DNA from: Clostridiales bacterium UBA1728
Lineage (GTDB): Bacteria; Bacillota; Clostridia; Oscillospirales; Oscillospiraceae
DNA length: 31,315 bases
Direction: 5' to 3'
Assembly (NCBI GenBank): GCA_002315975.1
Contig: DCIK01000042.1
Coordinates: forward strand, 1-31,315
Shown: positions 1 to 8,462 of the stretch, one piece after another
Position numbering within the stretch: the first letter of the stretch is position 1
How the letters are laid out: every line of letters starts with the position of its first letter
The notes under the pieces: model-generated
What the model saw: the letters and a program-made list of their open reading frames with translations, nothing else
Told to the model about the DNA's origin: nothing
Database searches by the model: none
Made by a program: the position numbers and the translations under genes

Positions 1-72
1 GTGCCCTACGGAGTCTTTTTGCAGGGAAAGAAGGGCTGAAAGAGTCCCCACGGCCAGTAGGCTGTGACCTGT

Positions 73-110
73 AATAAAGAAATGCAGCCTTTCGGCTGCA
101 TTTCTTTATT
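73..110 (-). terminator. Hairpin at 3' end of the efflux operon
   Basis: A perfect 17-bp inverted repeat (73-89 with 94-110) encloses a TTTC loop. The TAA stop of the minus-strand adaptor gene lies inside the stem. On the minus strand the 3' arm ends in CTTTATT, so the T-tract is weak but the stem is very stable. It is the only strong stem downstream of the whole RR-HK-efflux cluster and probably ends that transcript. Nothing else is evident in bases 1-72 except GTGCCCTACG at the very edge, which matches the end of a dispersed repeat seen at 19279-19387. Confidence 0.75.
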
Positions 111-2565
111 TGGTAAAGGTATATTTCAGCGTATCGGCGAAGGGATAGTACACGGTGTCGCCCTCGCTGAGACCGGAGGTGATCTCTACCATCGTGCCGT
201 CGGAGAGACCGGTGGTGATGTCCACGCGGCCGGTATAGCCGTTCTTTTCATCGTAGGCGGTGTAGACATACACGCCGCTTTCGTCCTCCTGAATGGCCTC
301 GGCGGAGAGCAGGACGAGAGAATCGTGCTTTTCCAGAGGGACGCGGACAGAGGCGTTCATGCCCGAGAGCATATCGCTGCTGCGCTCCATGGTCACGGTA
401 ACGCTGTACTTGGTATTGCCTCCGCTGTTGCTGCCGTTGGGGTCGATCTCACTGACGGTGGCCGTGAAGAGCTGCGCCTCCAGAGCGTCCAGCGTGACCT
501 CCACCTGCTGTCCCACATAGAGAGACTGAATGTCCAGCTCATCCACGGAGAGAACGATGTCGGCCTTGTTAAACACGGTCAGGGTGCAGAGCTCGGTCTC
601 CTGGGCGATGTAGGTCTCTTCCACCGTGGCGGCGGCGGAGCTGCTGCCGCTGTAGGAGAAGCCGCCTCCCGTGCCGCCGCTGCCCTTCTGCTCGCTGCTA
701 CCGCTGCCCGCAGGGGTATAAACGGTGCAGGAGTAGAGAGAGTTATCATCGCTGCGGTATTTCAGCAGCAGCAGATTGCCCACGGCAATGGAGCTCACAT
801 CCGCCTCGCCGCATTTGCCCACCAGCTCCGTCAGCTTGAGGGTACTGCTGCTGCCGTCGGTGGTGCTGAGACTGAGGGTTCCGGCAGTGCTGTCCACAGC
901 GGTTACGGTGGCGATGACGGTGTAGGTCTCCACCTCTTCAGCGGGTGTATCGCCGCCGGGGATGTTGCCGCCGGGGGTATCACCGCAGGTGAGAACATCG
1001 CTGAGGGTGACAATGTGACCCTCGCTGTCGCGGAAGCAGGCGAGGAGCTGAATGCTGCCCTTCTGGCTGCTCTCGCTGCTGAGAGAGAAGGGGAAGCCGC
1101 TGCTGCTGCCCTTGGCGCTGCTGTCGGAGAGACCCACGGCGGCGGTGTTCAGGTTGGACACATAGCCCGTTTCGCCGGCCACCAGAGCCCCGGCGTTATA
1201 GAGTGCGTAAAGCTCCTCCACCTGCTGCTCCAACACCCGGCGCTTCTCCAGAAGGCTTTCATACTCGCCGGTGTAGTCGGTGTCGGTGAGGGTCAGAAGG
1301 GTCTGACTCTCGCTGACGGCAGCGCCCTGCTTTCCGTATACGGCGCTGACGGTGCCGTTGAAGCCCGTGATGCCCAGAGGTCTGTGGGCACCCAGCGTGC
1401 CGCTGCCCAGCTCGGCGCCGGATTCATCCAGAACGCTGACGCTCTCGCCGTAGTCGGCCAGAGAATCGCCCACGGTCACGGTGGCGATCCCCTCGGAGAT
1501 TTCGGAGACCACGGCATCCAGCAGACTGCCGTCGGATAGCTTCATTTGCAGGGCGTCACCGGCGGAGAGCTCCCCGGCAGCAATGTCCACGGAGAGTCTG
1601 CCGTCCAGAGAGAGAACCATCAGAGCGCCGTGCTCGGCGATCACGCTCTGCACCGTTTCGCCCTTTTCCGCGTAGACGGCCACAATGCGGCCGGCCACGG
1701 GAGCGGTGACGGTGGTGGCGCTGCTGTCGCTGCGGCTGCTCTCCAGAGCGCTGTCAAGCTCGCTCATCAGCTCGGTGAGCTCGGAGATCGAGGCGAGGAC
1801 GCTGTTTTTGTCCACGGTGGCCAGAGTCTGACCCTTGGCGACCACCTCGTTTTCGCCCACCTCCCAGCTGAGGATGCGCACATCCCCGGCGTAGCTGAGA
1901 CTTTCGCTCTCGCTCTCGGAGAGAGAGCCGCTGCCTAAAAGGGCGGTTTCGAGACTGCCCACAGTCACCTCGGTGCTGCGGTTCTCTTCCACCACCTCCA
2001 CGCTGCTCTCGTCGGTGGCGGCGCGGTTTTTGAGCACATAGCTGACTGTGCCGATGATGGCCAGAGCCAGCAGCACATAGCCCGTAACGGGCTTTTTCTT
2101 TTTCCGGGGCTGCTCCTCTTCCTCCACGGCCTTCGTTTCGGCCTCAGCACCATCCTCGACGGGCTCGGCCTTGGGCTTGCTGCGGATAAACAGCCACAGG
2201 CACAGCAGAGAGAGAAGCGCACAGCCAAGGCCGATGGGCAGGGCGTAGGTCTTGATGCTGTAGAGGATGCCGCTGCTGCCGGAGCTCTGGGAGAAGTCGG
2301 GCATCTCCCCGCCGGAGAAGTCGGGCATATTGCTGAAATCGGGGGCTTCCCCGCTCTCGGAGAAGTCAGGCATATTCTCCATATCGGGCATCTCGGGCCG
2401 CTCGCCGCTCTCGCTCATCTGGGAGAAGTCGGGCATATTGCCGAAAGGAGAGAAGCTCTGCTGCTCGGGCAGGAAAAGGGCAATGCCGATATCCGCCGCA
2501 AGGCAGAGGGCAAAGAGTATGGTAAGCGCAAGATAGAGGATGCGTCTGGTTTTGGTTTTTTTCAT
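106..2565 (-). CDS. Second membrane-fusion (HlyD/YknX-type) adaptor with a three-TM, MPDFS-repeat N-terminus
   Basis: This 819-residue protein is a paralogue of the adaptor at 4449-6095. Both contain the block GTVSAVY followed by a TLTDT.Y segment, and both end in the [VI]EITSGL[ES]EG.T(V/I)YY motif typical of efflux adaptors. Its N-terminus is unusual. TM1 is about residues 9-31, then comes a low-complexity segment at 38-99 with five copies of (M/A)PDFS. TM2 follows at about 107-127, a charged linker at 128-159 and TM3 at about 161-177. The adaptor part starts near 190, with lipoyl-like and beta-barrel regions interrupted by Ser/Gly-rich insertions. Usual Gram-positive adaptors have one TM and 350-550 residues. 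The start ATG has GGAGG inside the end of the upstream permease gene, only 2 nt away, so the two are translationally coupled. It probably links the MacB-like permease to an extracellular or wall partner; its substrate is unknown. Confidence 0.8.
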   Translation of the reverse strand: MKKTKTRRILYLALTILFALCLAADIGIALFLPEQQSFSPFGNMPDFSQMSESGERPEMPDMENMPDFSESGEAPDFSNMPDFSGGEMPDFSQSSGSSGILYSIKTYALPIGLGCALLSLLCLWLFIRSKPKAEPVEDGAEAETKAVEEEEQPRKKKKPVTGYVLLALAIIGTVSYVLKNRAATDESSVEVVEENRSTEVTVGSLETALLGSGSLSESESESLSYAGDVRILSWEVGENEVVAKGQTLATVDKNSVLASISELTELMSELDSALESSRSDSSATTVTAPVAGRIVAVYAEKGETVQSVIAEHGALMVLSLDGRLSVDIAAGELSAGDALQMKLSDGSLLDAVVSEISEGIATVTVGDSLADYGESVSVLDESGAELGSGTLGAHRPLGITGFNGTVSAVYGKQGAAVSESQTLLTLTDTDYTGEYESLLEKRRVLEQQVEELYALYNAGALVAGETGYVSNLNTAAVGLSDSSAKGSSSGFPFSLSSESSQKGSIQLLACFRDSEGHIVTLSDVLTCGDTPGGNIPGGDTPAEEVETYTVIATVTAVDSTAGTLSLSTTDGSSSTLKLTELVGKCGEADVSSIAVGNLLLLKYRSDDNSLYSCTVYTPAGSGSSEQKGSGGTGGGFSYSGSSSAAATVEETYIAQETELCTLTVFNKADIVLSVDELDIQSLYVGQQVEVTLDALEAQLFTATVSEIDPNGSNSGGNTKYSVTVTMERSSDMLSGMNASVRVPLEKHDSLVLLSAEAIQEDESGVYVYTAYDEKNGYTGRVDITTGLSDGTMVEITSGLSEGDTVYYPFADTLKYTFTK
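2291..2438 (-). repeat. In-gene tandem-like repeats encoding (N/E)MPDFS
   Basis: Four spaced copies of GAGAAGTC(G/A)GGCAT lie at about 2291, 2315, 2360 and 2423 on the plus strand. On the coding strand they give ATGCCCGACTTCTC, that is MPDFS. They build the extracytoplasmic linker between TM1 and TM2 of the adaptor. Such repeats are prone to slippage, so the copy number may vary between strains. Confidence 0.8.
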
Positions 2566-2567
2566 GT

Positions 2568-3770
2568 TTATCCTCCGTAATGCAGGGCATCAATGGGCTT
2601 CATCTTGGCAGCCTTGTTGGCGGGGTAGAGGCCGAAGCCCACGCCGATGGCGAAGCAGAACAGTACGGCGATGAGCACCACCTTGCCGTCCAGATCAAAG
2701 GTCATGCCCAGCGAGGACACCACCACGCTGATGGCCTGCAGGACGGACCAGGAGAGGAAAATGCCCAGAGCGCAGCCGAACATACAAAGCAGCACGCTCT
2801 CCATGAGGAACTGCTGCAATATGACCCCGCGGCTGGCACCGATGGCCTTGCGGATGCCGATCTCGCGGGTACGCTCGGTGACGGTGACCAGCATGATGTT
2901 CATGATGCCGATGCCGCCGACAATCAGGGAGATGGCCGCAATGCCGCCCAGAAGCACCGTGAGAATGGAGGTGATGGAGGCGGTGGTCTCCTCCAGCGTG
3001 TCCTGGGTATCCAGCTCGTAGGCGTCCTCATCCTCGTCAAAGCGCTCGTAGAGAACGGCGGTCATGGCGGTTTCGGCGTCTTCAAGGGTCTTGCCCTCCG
3101 CGGCGCTCACATAAAAGGTCTCGATATTGTTGCTGACGCTGTCGCTGAGACGCACCAGCGAGGAGTAGGGGATATAGATCTCCAGCGTATCTATACCGAA
3201 GGCCGAGGTCAGAGAATCCTCGTTCTCCTCCAGCACGCCCACCACCGTGAAGTGGTGGCCGTTCACGCTGATCACCTCGTCCAGACAGTCGCTGTAGCCG
3301 ATGAGCTCGGTGGCGGCGGTGTTATTGAGGACGCAGACATCGCTGTGGTTCTCCACATCCGTGGTCAGCAGGGGACGGCCCAGCATCACGCTCATATTCT
3401 GAATGCGGAAATAGGAGGAGGTAATGCCGATAAGTCGGGCGCTCTCCGCATTGCTGTCATACTTGGCGGTGGTGCTGCTCTCGCTCTGCTGGGCGGCAAT
3501 CTCGCCCACATTGGGGAGCTCTGCCCACTCCTGCAGCTCGTCGAGGGTTACGCCCTTGCCCTTGTCGTCCTCAATGGAGACGGTGATGGTGTTGCTGCCC
3601 AGGGCGGCAATGGCATCGGTGACGGAGCTGGTGGCGCCGTTGACCAGACTGACCAGAATCACCAGCGCCATAACGCCGATGATAATGCCCAGCATGGTGA
3701 GAAAGGCGCGGAGCTTATTGCCCGCAATGGACTTTACAGCCATGCGGAAGGATTGCTGTAAGGTATCCAT
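2568..3770 (-). CDS. MacB/YknZ-like ABC exporter permease (FtsX family)
   Basis: This 400-residue integral membrane protein has the classic MacB layout. TM1 (about residues 20-43) is followed by a large extracytoplasmic MacB_PCD-type domain (about 45-270) and then three TMs in an FtsX domain (about 270-395). The conserved cytoplasmic motif TERTREIGIRKAIGA lies between TM2 and TM3. It would form the dimeric core of a mechanotransmitting exporter with the ATPase encoded immediately upstream: the ATPase TGA stop directly abuts this ATG. The family exports peptides, lipopeptides or antibiotics, or protects against them. The neighbouring sensor kinase suggests an inducible envelope-defence role, but the substrate cannot be read from sequence. 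Confidence 0.92.
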   Translation of the reverse strand: MDTLQQSFRMAVKSIAGNKLRAFLTMLGIIIGVMALVILVSLVNGATSSVTDAIAALGSNTITVSIEDDKGKGVTLDELQEWAELPNVGEIAAQQSESSTTAKYDSNAESARLIGITSSYFRIQNMSVMLGRPLLTTDVENHSDVCVLNNTAATELIGYSDCLDEVISVNGHHFTVVGVLEENEDSLTSAFGIDTLEIYIPYSSLVRLSDSVSNNIETFYVSAAEGKTLEDAETAMTAVLYERFDEDEDAYELDTQDTLEETTASITSILTVLLGGIAAISLIVGGIGIMNIMLVTVTERTREIGIRKAIGASRGVILQQFLMESVLLCMFGCALGIFLSWSVLQAISVVVSSLGMTFDLDGKVVLIAVLFCFAIGVGFGLYPANKAAKMKPIDALHYGG

Positions 3771-4439
<669 letters not shown>

Positions 4440-4448
4440 GCTGCTACC

Positions 4449-6095
4449 TCAACCCCGGGAGGGCATACCGCCGCTGGGCATATTGCCGCCGGAGGGGCCG
4501 CCGCTGCCGCCGCTGCCGGAGGGGCCGCCGCTGAAGCCACCACTGGGCATATTGCCGCCGCCGAAGCCGCCGCCTGAGAACATGGAGAAGAAGTCCTCTT
4601 CCTTTTCGGTGTAGTAGATGGTTTCGCCTTCCTCCAGACCGGAGGTGATCTCCACATAGTTGGAGTTGGAGATGCCGATGGTGACCTCCTTCATGCCGCC
4701 CAGATTGCCGTCCTCGTCCTTGGTGGTGTAGACATAGTAGCCGGTGCGGGTCTTCTGCAGGGCGTCCACGGGAATCATCAGGGCATCGTCCACGCCCTCG
4801 ATGGTGATGGTGGCGGAGGCGGACATACCCGAGAGCATACCCTCGGCCTTTTCAATCTCGATGTCGGCGGTGTAGACCGTCACGCCGCTGGAGCTGGTGC
4901 CCACCCGGTCAATGGAGCTGACCGTGCCGGTGAAGCTCTCGTTCTCGATGGCATCCAGCGTGACCACGGCGCTCTGACCCAGACTGACGGAGAGAATCTC
5001 GCTCTCGTCCACGCTCAGAGACAGGGACATGGTGGCATCGGGACTGATGGAGAAGCTCTGCTCGGGCAGGGTGCCGTCGTCCTCTTCCTCGGGGGTGCCC
5101 TCCACGGCGTCAATGCTCTTGACGGTGCCGGAGTAGGGAGCGTAGATGCCGCCGCTGCGGTAGATGCCGATGAGCTCCTGCATCTCGGCTTCCTTGTCCT
5201 GCCGCTGCTTGAGCAGCGTGTCATAGTTGGCGGTGTAGGCCGTGTCGGTGAGGGTGAAGAGAGCGGTGTTGGCGTAGACCAGCTTATTCTCCGTGGCGTA
5301 TACGGCGGAGACGGTGCCCGCATAGCCCACAATGCGCAGAGGAGAGGTGATGTACAGCTCACCGGAGGCACTTACGCTGCCGTCCTCGGCAAGAATGTCG
5401 GCGCTGTTGCCCACCAGGGGGCCGTCATCCTTGATGCTTACGGTGGCGCTGTCGCCCTCCACGGCGGTGACGGTGCCGGTGTATTTCTTCTCGCCGGTTT
5501 TTACGCTGAGGCTCTCGCCCATGGAAAGACCCTCGGCGCTCACATCAAAGGAGAGTGTGCCGTCCATGGACAGTACGCAGAGAGCACCCTTCTCGCCCAT
5601 GATGCCCACCACGCTGTCGCCCTTCTGGGCATAAACTGTTTTCACGCGACCCTTTACGGTGGAGACAATGCTGGAGCTGACGGTCTCGTCAGCGGCATCG
5701 GCAATGTCGTCGTCCAGCGCATCGATCTCGTCGTTGAGCTCGTTCATGGCGGTGAGCACCGTGTTCAGGTTCACGCTGGCGATGAGCTGCCCCTCCTCCA
5801 CGGTGTCGCCCTTTTTCACATGGATGGTGTTCAGCTCCACGCCGGAGGGAATCTCCAGCTCCTCCACATCGTCATCGCTGAGGATGCCGGAGCCGGAAAT
5901 GGAGGTGGAGATGCTGCCTCGGGTGACGGTTCCGGTGGTAATGTCACTGTCGTCGCCGCTGGCAAACTGGGTTTTCACCCTCTTTTGGAGGAAGAGCACC
6001 AGCACCACCAGTGCCAGCAGCACAATGGCAATGATAATCAGTATCTTCCGAACCTTTTTCGGCTCGGCGTTGTCTTTTCTGCGCTTTGTGTCCAT
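4449..6095 (-). CDS. First membrane-fusion (HlyD/YknX-type) adaptor with Gly-rich NMPSGG tail
   Basis: This 548-residue adaptor has one N-terminal membrane anchor (about residues 17-36) preceded by a basic cytoplasmic stretch. The extracytoplasmic part has a lipoyl half near 78-112, a short acidic helical hairpin (about 113-137) and a second half containing AGTVSAVY. A beta-barrel follows, with LSVDESEI and LSGMSASATI, and then the C-terminal ITSGLEEGETIYY motif. Residues 502-548 form a Gly/Ser/Pro tail with two NMPSGG copies. The NMP element recurs as NMPDFS in the second adaptor, a possible sign of shared surface behaviour. The start has AAGGAGA upstream. It is the first gene of the exporter block and follows a 151-nt gap that holds candidate response-regulator sites. 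Confidence 0.88.
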   Translation of the reverse strand: MDTKRRKDNAEPKKVRKILIIIAIVLLALVVLVLFLQKRVKTQFASGDDSDITTGTVTRGSISTSISGSGILSDDDVEELEIPSGVELNTIHVKKGDTVEEGQLIASVNLNTVLTAMNELNDEIDALDDDIADAADETVSSSIVSTVKGRVKTVYAQKGDSVVGIMGEKGALCVLSMDGTLSFDVSAEGLSMGESLSVKTGEKKYTGTVTAVEGDSATVSIKDDGPLVGNSADILAEDGSVSASGELYITSPLRIVGYAGTVSAVYATENKLVYANTALFTLTDTAYTANYDTLLKQRQDKEAEMQELIGIYRSGGIYAPYSGTVKSIDAVEGTPEEEDDGTLPEQSFSISPDATMSLSLSVDESEILSVSLGQSAVVTLDAIENESFTGTVSSIDRVGTSSSGVTVYTADIEIEKAEGMLSGMSASATITIEGVDDALMIPVDALQKTRTGYYVYTTKDEDGNLGGMKEVTIGISNSNYVEITSGLEEGETIYYTEKEEDFFSMFSGGGFGGGNMPSGGFSGGPSGSGGSGGPSGGNMPSGGMPSRG

Positions 6096-6124
6096 TTGAA
6101 ATCTCCTTCATGGAATTTGCGGCT

Positions 6125-6178
6125 ATCCTAAGCCCGCTGTGTGAAACAGTGCTGAAAGAACTATGAAACGATTGTAAA
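6125..6178 (-). promoter_or_regulatory. Candidate response-regulator binding site and -10 upstream of the exporter genes
   Basis: On the plus strand TGAAA occurs at 6142, 6153 and 6164, exactly 11 bp apart, with a further GTAAA at 6174. Read on the minus strand this is a phased TTTCA array upstream of a -10-like TAGGAT (6125-6130). The matching -35 position (AGCACT) is poor. A weak -35 with helically phased direct repeats just upstream is what an OmpR/PhoB-type activator uses. A similar TGAAT-N6-TGAAA pair precedes the regulator gene. The assignment to the adjacent regulator is inference. Confidence 0.45.
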
Positions 6179-6203
6179 CGAGTAGTAGGATTTCCCCCAA
6201 AGC

Positions 6204-6219
6204 CTTCCCCTTGGGGAAG
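6204..6219. repeat. Short perfect palindrome, fragment of a dispersed intergenic repeat
   Basis: CTTCCCCTTGGGGAAG is a perfect palindrome just downstream of the kinase stop codon. It resembles the CTTGGCTCCCC/GGGGAG hairpin repeats at 8227-8327. It could form a stem in the kinase transcript, but it has no T-tract, so I do not call it a terminator. Confidence 0.45.
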
Positions 6220-6246
6220 CCAGGAAAGCGCGCCGTGCTGCTTCTC

Positions 6247-7455
6247 CTACAGCGGCAGCTCCACGGTAAAGCGGTTGCCGCCGGGAATGCTCTGGGCGGC
6301 AATCTGCCCCTTGTGCCCGCTTACCAGCTCCTTGGCGATGCTCAGTCCCAGACCGAAGCCGCCGCTGCGGGAGCGAGCGGGGTCCTTGCGATAGAAGCGC
6401 TCGAAGATGCGGCTGCAATCCTCGCCGCTGAGAGACTCGCCGGGGGTCTCCACGGTGAGAGCGCAGTGACGGCTGTCACGGCGGCGAAGAGCCAGCTTTA
6501 CGCTGCCGGGGGTGGAGCTGTATTTTCCGGCGTTGTCCAATAGAATGTCTACCACCTGCGCCAGCTCCCCGGCTCTGCCTCTGAGAGTAATGCCGGGCTC
6601 AATCTCGCTCTCCAGCATTAGCCCCGCCTCAAAGAGCAGCGGCTCAAAGCTCATGACCCGCTCATTCACCACATGGGAGAAATCCACAAGGGTCTCCTCC
6701 TCCCTGTGCTGGCCGTTGTCCGAGCGGGCCAGCTCCAGCAGCCGCTCCACCAGCGAGCGCATCTGCCGGGCCATGATTAACAGGCTGCCGGACAGCTCCT
6801 TTCGTGTCTGTTCATCGCTTTCCGGGCTTTGCAGGAGCTCCGCATTGGTGAGAATCACGGTCAGGGGCGTTTTCAGCTCGTGGGAGGCATCGGCCACAAA
6901 CTGCCGCTGCTGTGCCCAGGCCTTTTCCACGGGCTTCACCGTCCAGCGGGCCAGCAGCAGCGTGATGCCGAAGAATACCAGCAGGGCGATAACGCTCACA
7001 ACAAAGCAGCCCCGCTTCAGATGGCGAAGGGCCGCCTGCTCCCGGTCGGTCTCAGCGAAAACATACCGCTCTCCCATGGGGGAATGAAGGGCAACAAAAC
7101 GCAGACCGGAGTCGCCGAGAATACCGCTTTCTTTCCCGCTTTTCCGGGCATCCTCATAGAGCTGCGTGAGATACTCAGTGTCGCTGAGATCAAAGCTTTC
7201 GCTGCCGGTGGCATTAATGGAGCCGTCGGGAGTCTTTTCAAGGGTAAAGCTGTCGATGCGGATGGAGCCCTCCGGCAGCTCACCCGGACGCATACGCTCC
7301 ATGGGCATCATTGCCTGTGAACGCATGAGAGCTTCGGCCTGCTCCTCCAGCTGCCGCTGGGTAAAGCGAAAGAGCAGTACCATCATGGCCGAGAGCAGCA
7401 GCGTAACAATGAGCATGATAATGCAAACAAACTGCCAGCGCAGTCGTTTCAGCAT
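6247..7455 (-). CDS. Sensor histidine kinase, OmpR-partner type
   Basis: This 402-residue kinase has TM1 (about residues 7-29), a Met/Glu-rich extracytoplasmic sensor region of about 120 residues and TM2 (about 151-169). A dimerisation domain follows with the H-box FVADASHELKTPLT (His192), then an HATPase_c domain with N-box DILLDNAGKY, an F-box around FERFYRKD and a glycine-rich GGFGLGLSIAKELV. Conserved residues are all present. It overlaps the regulator gene by 7 bp, so the pair is co-translated. It should autophosphorylate at His192 and pass phosphate to Asp51 of the regulator. The signal is unknown; position next to an exporter suggests an envelope-active compound. Confidence 0.93.
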   Translation of the reverse strand: MLKRLRWQFVCIIMLIVTLLLSAMMVLLFRFTQRQLEEQAEALMRSQAMMPMERMRPGELPEGSIRIDSFTLEKTPDGSINATGSESFDLSDTEYLTQLYEDARKSGKESGILGDSGLRFVALHSPMGERYVFAETDREQAALRHLKRGCFVVSVIALLVFFGITLLLARWTVKPVEKAWAQQRQFVADASHELKTPLTVILTNAELLQSPESDEQTRKELSGSLLIMARQMRSLVERLLELARSDNGQHREEETLVDFSHVVNERVMSFEPLLFEAGLMLESEIEPGITLRGRAGELAQVVDILLDNAGKYSSTPGSVKLALRRRDSRHCALTVETPGESLSGEDCSRIFERFYRKDPARSRSGGFGLGLSIAKELVSGHKGQIAAQSIPGGNRFTVELPL

Positions 7456-8126
7456 TCCCCGTCCACCTCCAGACGATAGCCCAGCCTGCGCAGGGCCTCG
7501 ATTTTAATATTGGAATTGATGGCGCGGAGCTTTTTCCGCAGGAAGCCCACATAGACCTCCACATGGTTCTCCACGGCATTGGAGTCATAGCCCCAGACCC
7601 GGGCGAGAATCAGCTCCTTGGGCAGTACATTGCCCTTGTTCTGCAGCAGCAGCCGCATCACGTCAAACTCCCGCCCCGACAGCCGCACGGAGTCCGTGTC
7701 GCTGTGGAGGGTGCAGGAGGACAGATCCAGCGCGGTGTTGCCCAGCCGCAGCTCATCCACCTCCTGCCCCTGACGGCGAAGGAGAGCGTTGATGCAGGCC
7801 AGCAGCTCCCGGGTGTCAAAGGGCTTGGTGAGATAGTAGTCCGCCCCGGCGTTGAGACCCTCGATCCGATCCTCCAGCTCGCTCTTGGCGGTGAGCATGA
7901 GAATGGGGGTGCCGCAGCGCTTCTTCCGCACATGGCGGGCCACCTCGTAGCCGTTCATTCCCGGCATCATCACATCGAGGATCAGCAGGTCATAGACGCC
8001 CAGCTCGGCGTACTCCGCACCGCTCTCCCCATCGTAAACACACTCCACGGTAAAGCCCTTCTGCTCCAGCATGGTCTTGAGAGACCGGGCCAGCAGAACC
8101 TCATCTTCAACGATCAGTATTTTCAT
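7449..8126 (-). CDS. OmpR/PhoB-family response regulator
   Basis: This 225-residue protein has an N-terminal receiver (about 1-118) with the acidic pair E7/D8, phosphoacceptor Asp51 in LLILDVMMPG, Thr79 in MLTAK and Lys101 in YLTKPF. A C-terminal winged helix (about 125-220) has the Trans_reg_C signature REFDVMRLLLQNKG and ends in the RRLGYRLE wing. Length and domain order are normal. The start has AGGAG upstream (TTTTTCTCC on the minus complement). It is the first gene of the cluster and probably controls both itself and the exporter through the TGAAA repeats noted upstream of each. Confidence 0.95.
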   Translation of the reverse strand: MKILIVEDEVLLARSLKTMLEQKGFTVECVYDGESGAEYAELGVYDLLILDVMMPGMNGYEVARHVRKKRCGTPILMLTAKSELEDRIEGLNAGADYYLTKPFDTRELLACINALLRRQGQEVDELRLGNTALDLSSCTLHSDTDSVRLSGREFDVMRLLLQNKGNVLPKELILARVWGYDSNAVENHVEVYVGFLRKKLRAINSNIKIEALRRLGYRLEVDGEC

Positions 8127-8156
8127 GGAAAATTTCTCCTTTTTATGGCATTTTGC

Positions 8157-8192
8157 AGTATACTATATTTTTCCGCTGAATTAAAGCTGAAA
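8157..8192 (-). promoter_or_regulatory. Candidate promoter and activator repeats for the two-component genes
   Basis: On the minus strand a -10-like TATACT lies at 8157-8162, about 30 nt upstream of the start codon. There is no good -35 (TTTAAT at the right distance). On the plus strand GCTGAA occurs twice with an 11-bp period (TGAAT at 8177, TGAAA at 8188). Spacing to the -10 is close to that of the TGAAA array at 6142-6168, which suggests autoregulation. Confidence 0.4.
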
Positions 8193-8226
8193 AAATAACC
8201 CACAATCCACAAAGCGGCAGAACACC

Positions 8227-8353
8227 CTTGGCTCCCCTGTTCCCGTAGGGAATGGAGGGCTGGCAGCTGGAGAGGCCTCCGCTGCTGTCGCTCTTGGCTC
8301 CCCTGTTCCCGTAGGGAATGGGGGAGCTGCCGCGAAGCGGCTGAGGGGGGAAA
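8227..8353. repeat. Two 29-bp direct repeats of a hairpin-forming intergenic element
   Basis: A 29-bp sequence beginning CTTGGCTCCCCTGTTCCC occurs at 8227-8255 and again, identical, at 8293-8321. The second copy completes a hairpin: GCTCCCC (8297-8303) pairs with GGGGAGC (8321-8327), and TTCCC with GGGAA, around a GTA loop. It is followed by a GCGAAGCGGCTGAGGGGGG tail. The first copy diverges after the repeat into a GGCAGCTGG segment. Together with the hairpin at 8395-8445, this accounts for most of the 336-bp gap between the regulator gene and the ABC-2 permease gene. I see no gene there. Confidence 0.8.
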
Positions 8354-8394
8354 AGTTAACGATTTTGCACTCCCCGGTGTGCGCAAAAGAGGCT

Positions 8395-8445
8395 GTGGGA
8401 TAAACAGCGAAAGCACGCCAATGTACAAATCACTGCTTATCCCAC
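8395..8445 (-). terminator. Long hairpin downstream of the YtrABC-like operon
   Basis: GTGGGATAAACAG (8395-8407) and CTGCTTATCCCAC (8433-8445) are inverted with a single mismatch. In the minus-strand RNA this mismatch becomes a G-U pair. The stem begins 17 nt after the permease stop codon. A second stem with TTTTGC/GCAAAA arms follows at about 8373-8388. No clean T-tract is seen, so it may protect the 3' end as well as terminate transcription. Confidence 0.45.
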
Positions 8446-8462
8446 AATCCCCAATATTTATC

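Noticed and set aside
64..3761. Long plus-strand frames opposite the adaptor and permease genes (for example 64-1539 and 2580-3761)
   Set aside because: They mirror minus-strand genes with clear domains, have His/Gly/Ala-rich composition typical of GC-driven shadow frames, and lack ribosome sites.
8227..8321. Possible mini-CRISPR: two 29-bp repeats with a 37-bp spacer
   Set aside because: Only two copies are present. The repeat is part of a larger hairpin with related flanks, similar palindromes occur elsewhere in the window, and no cas gene is near.
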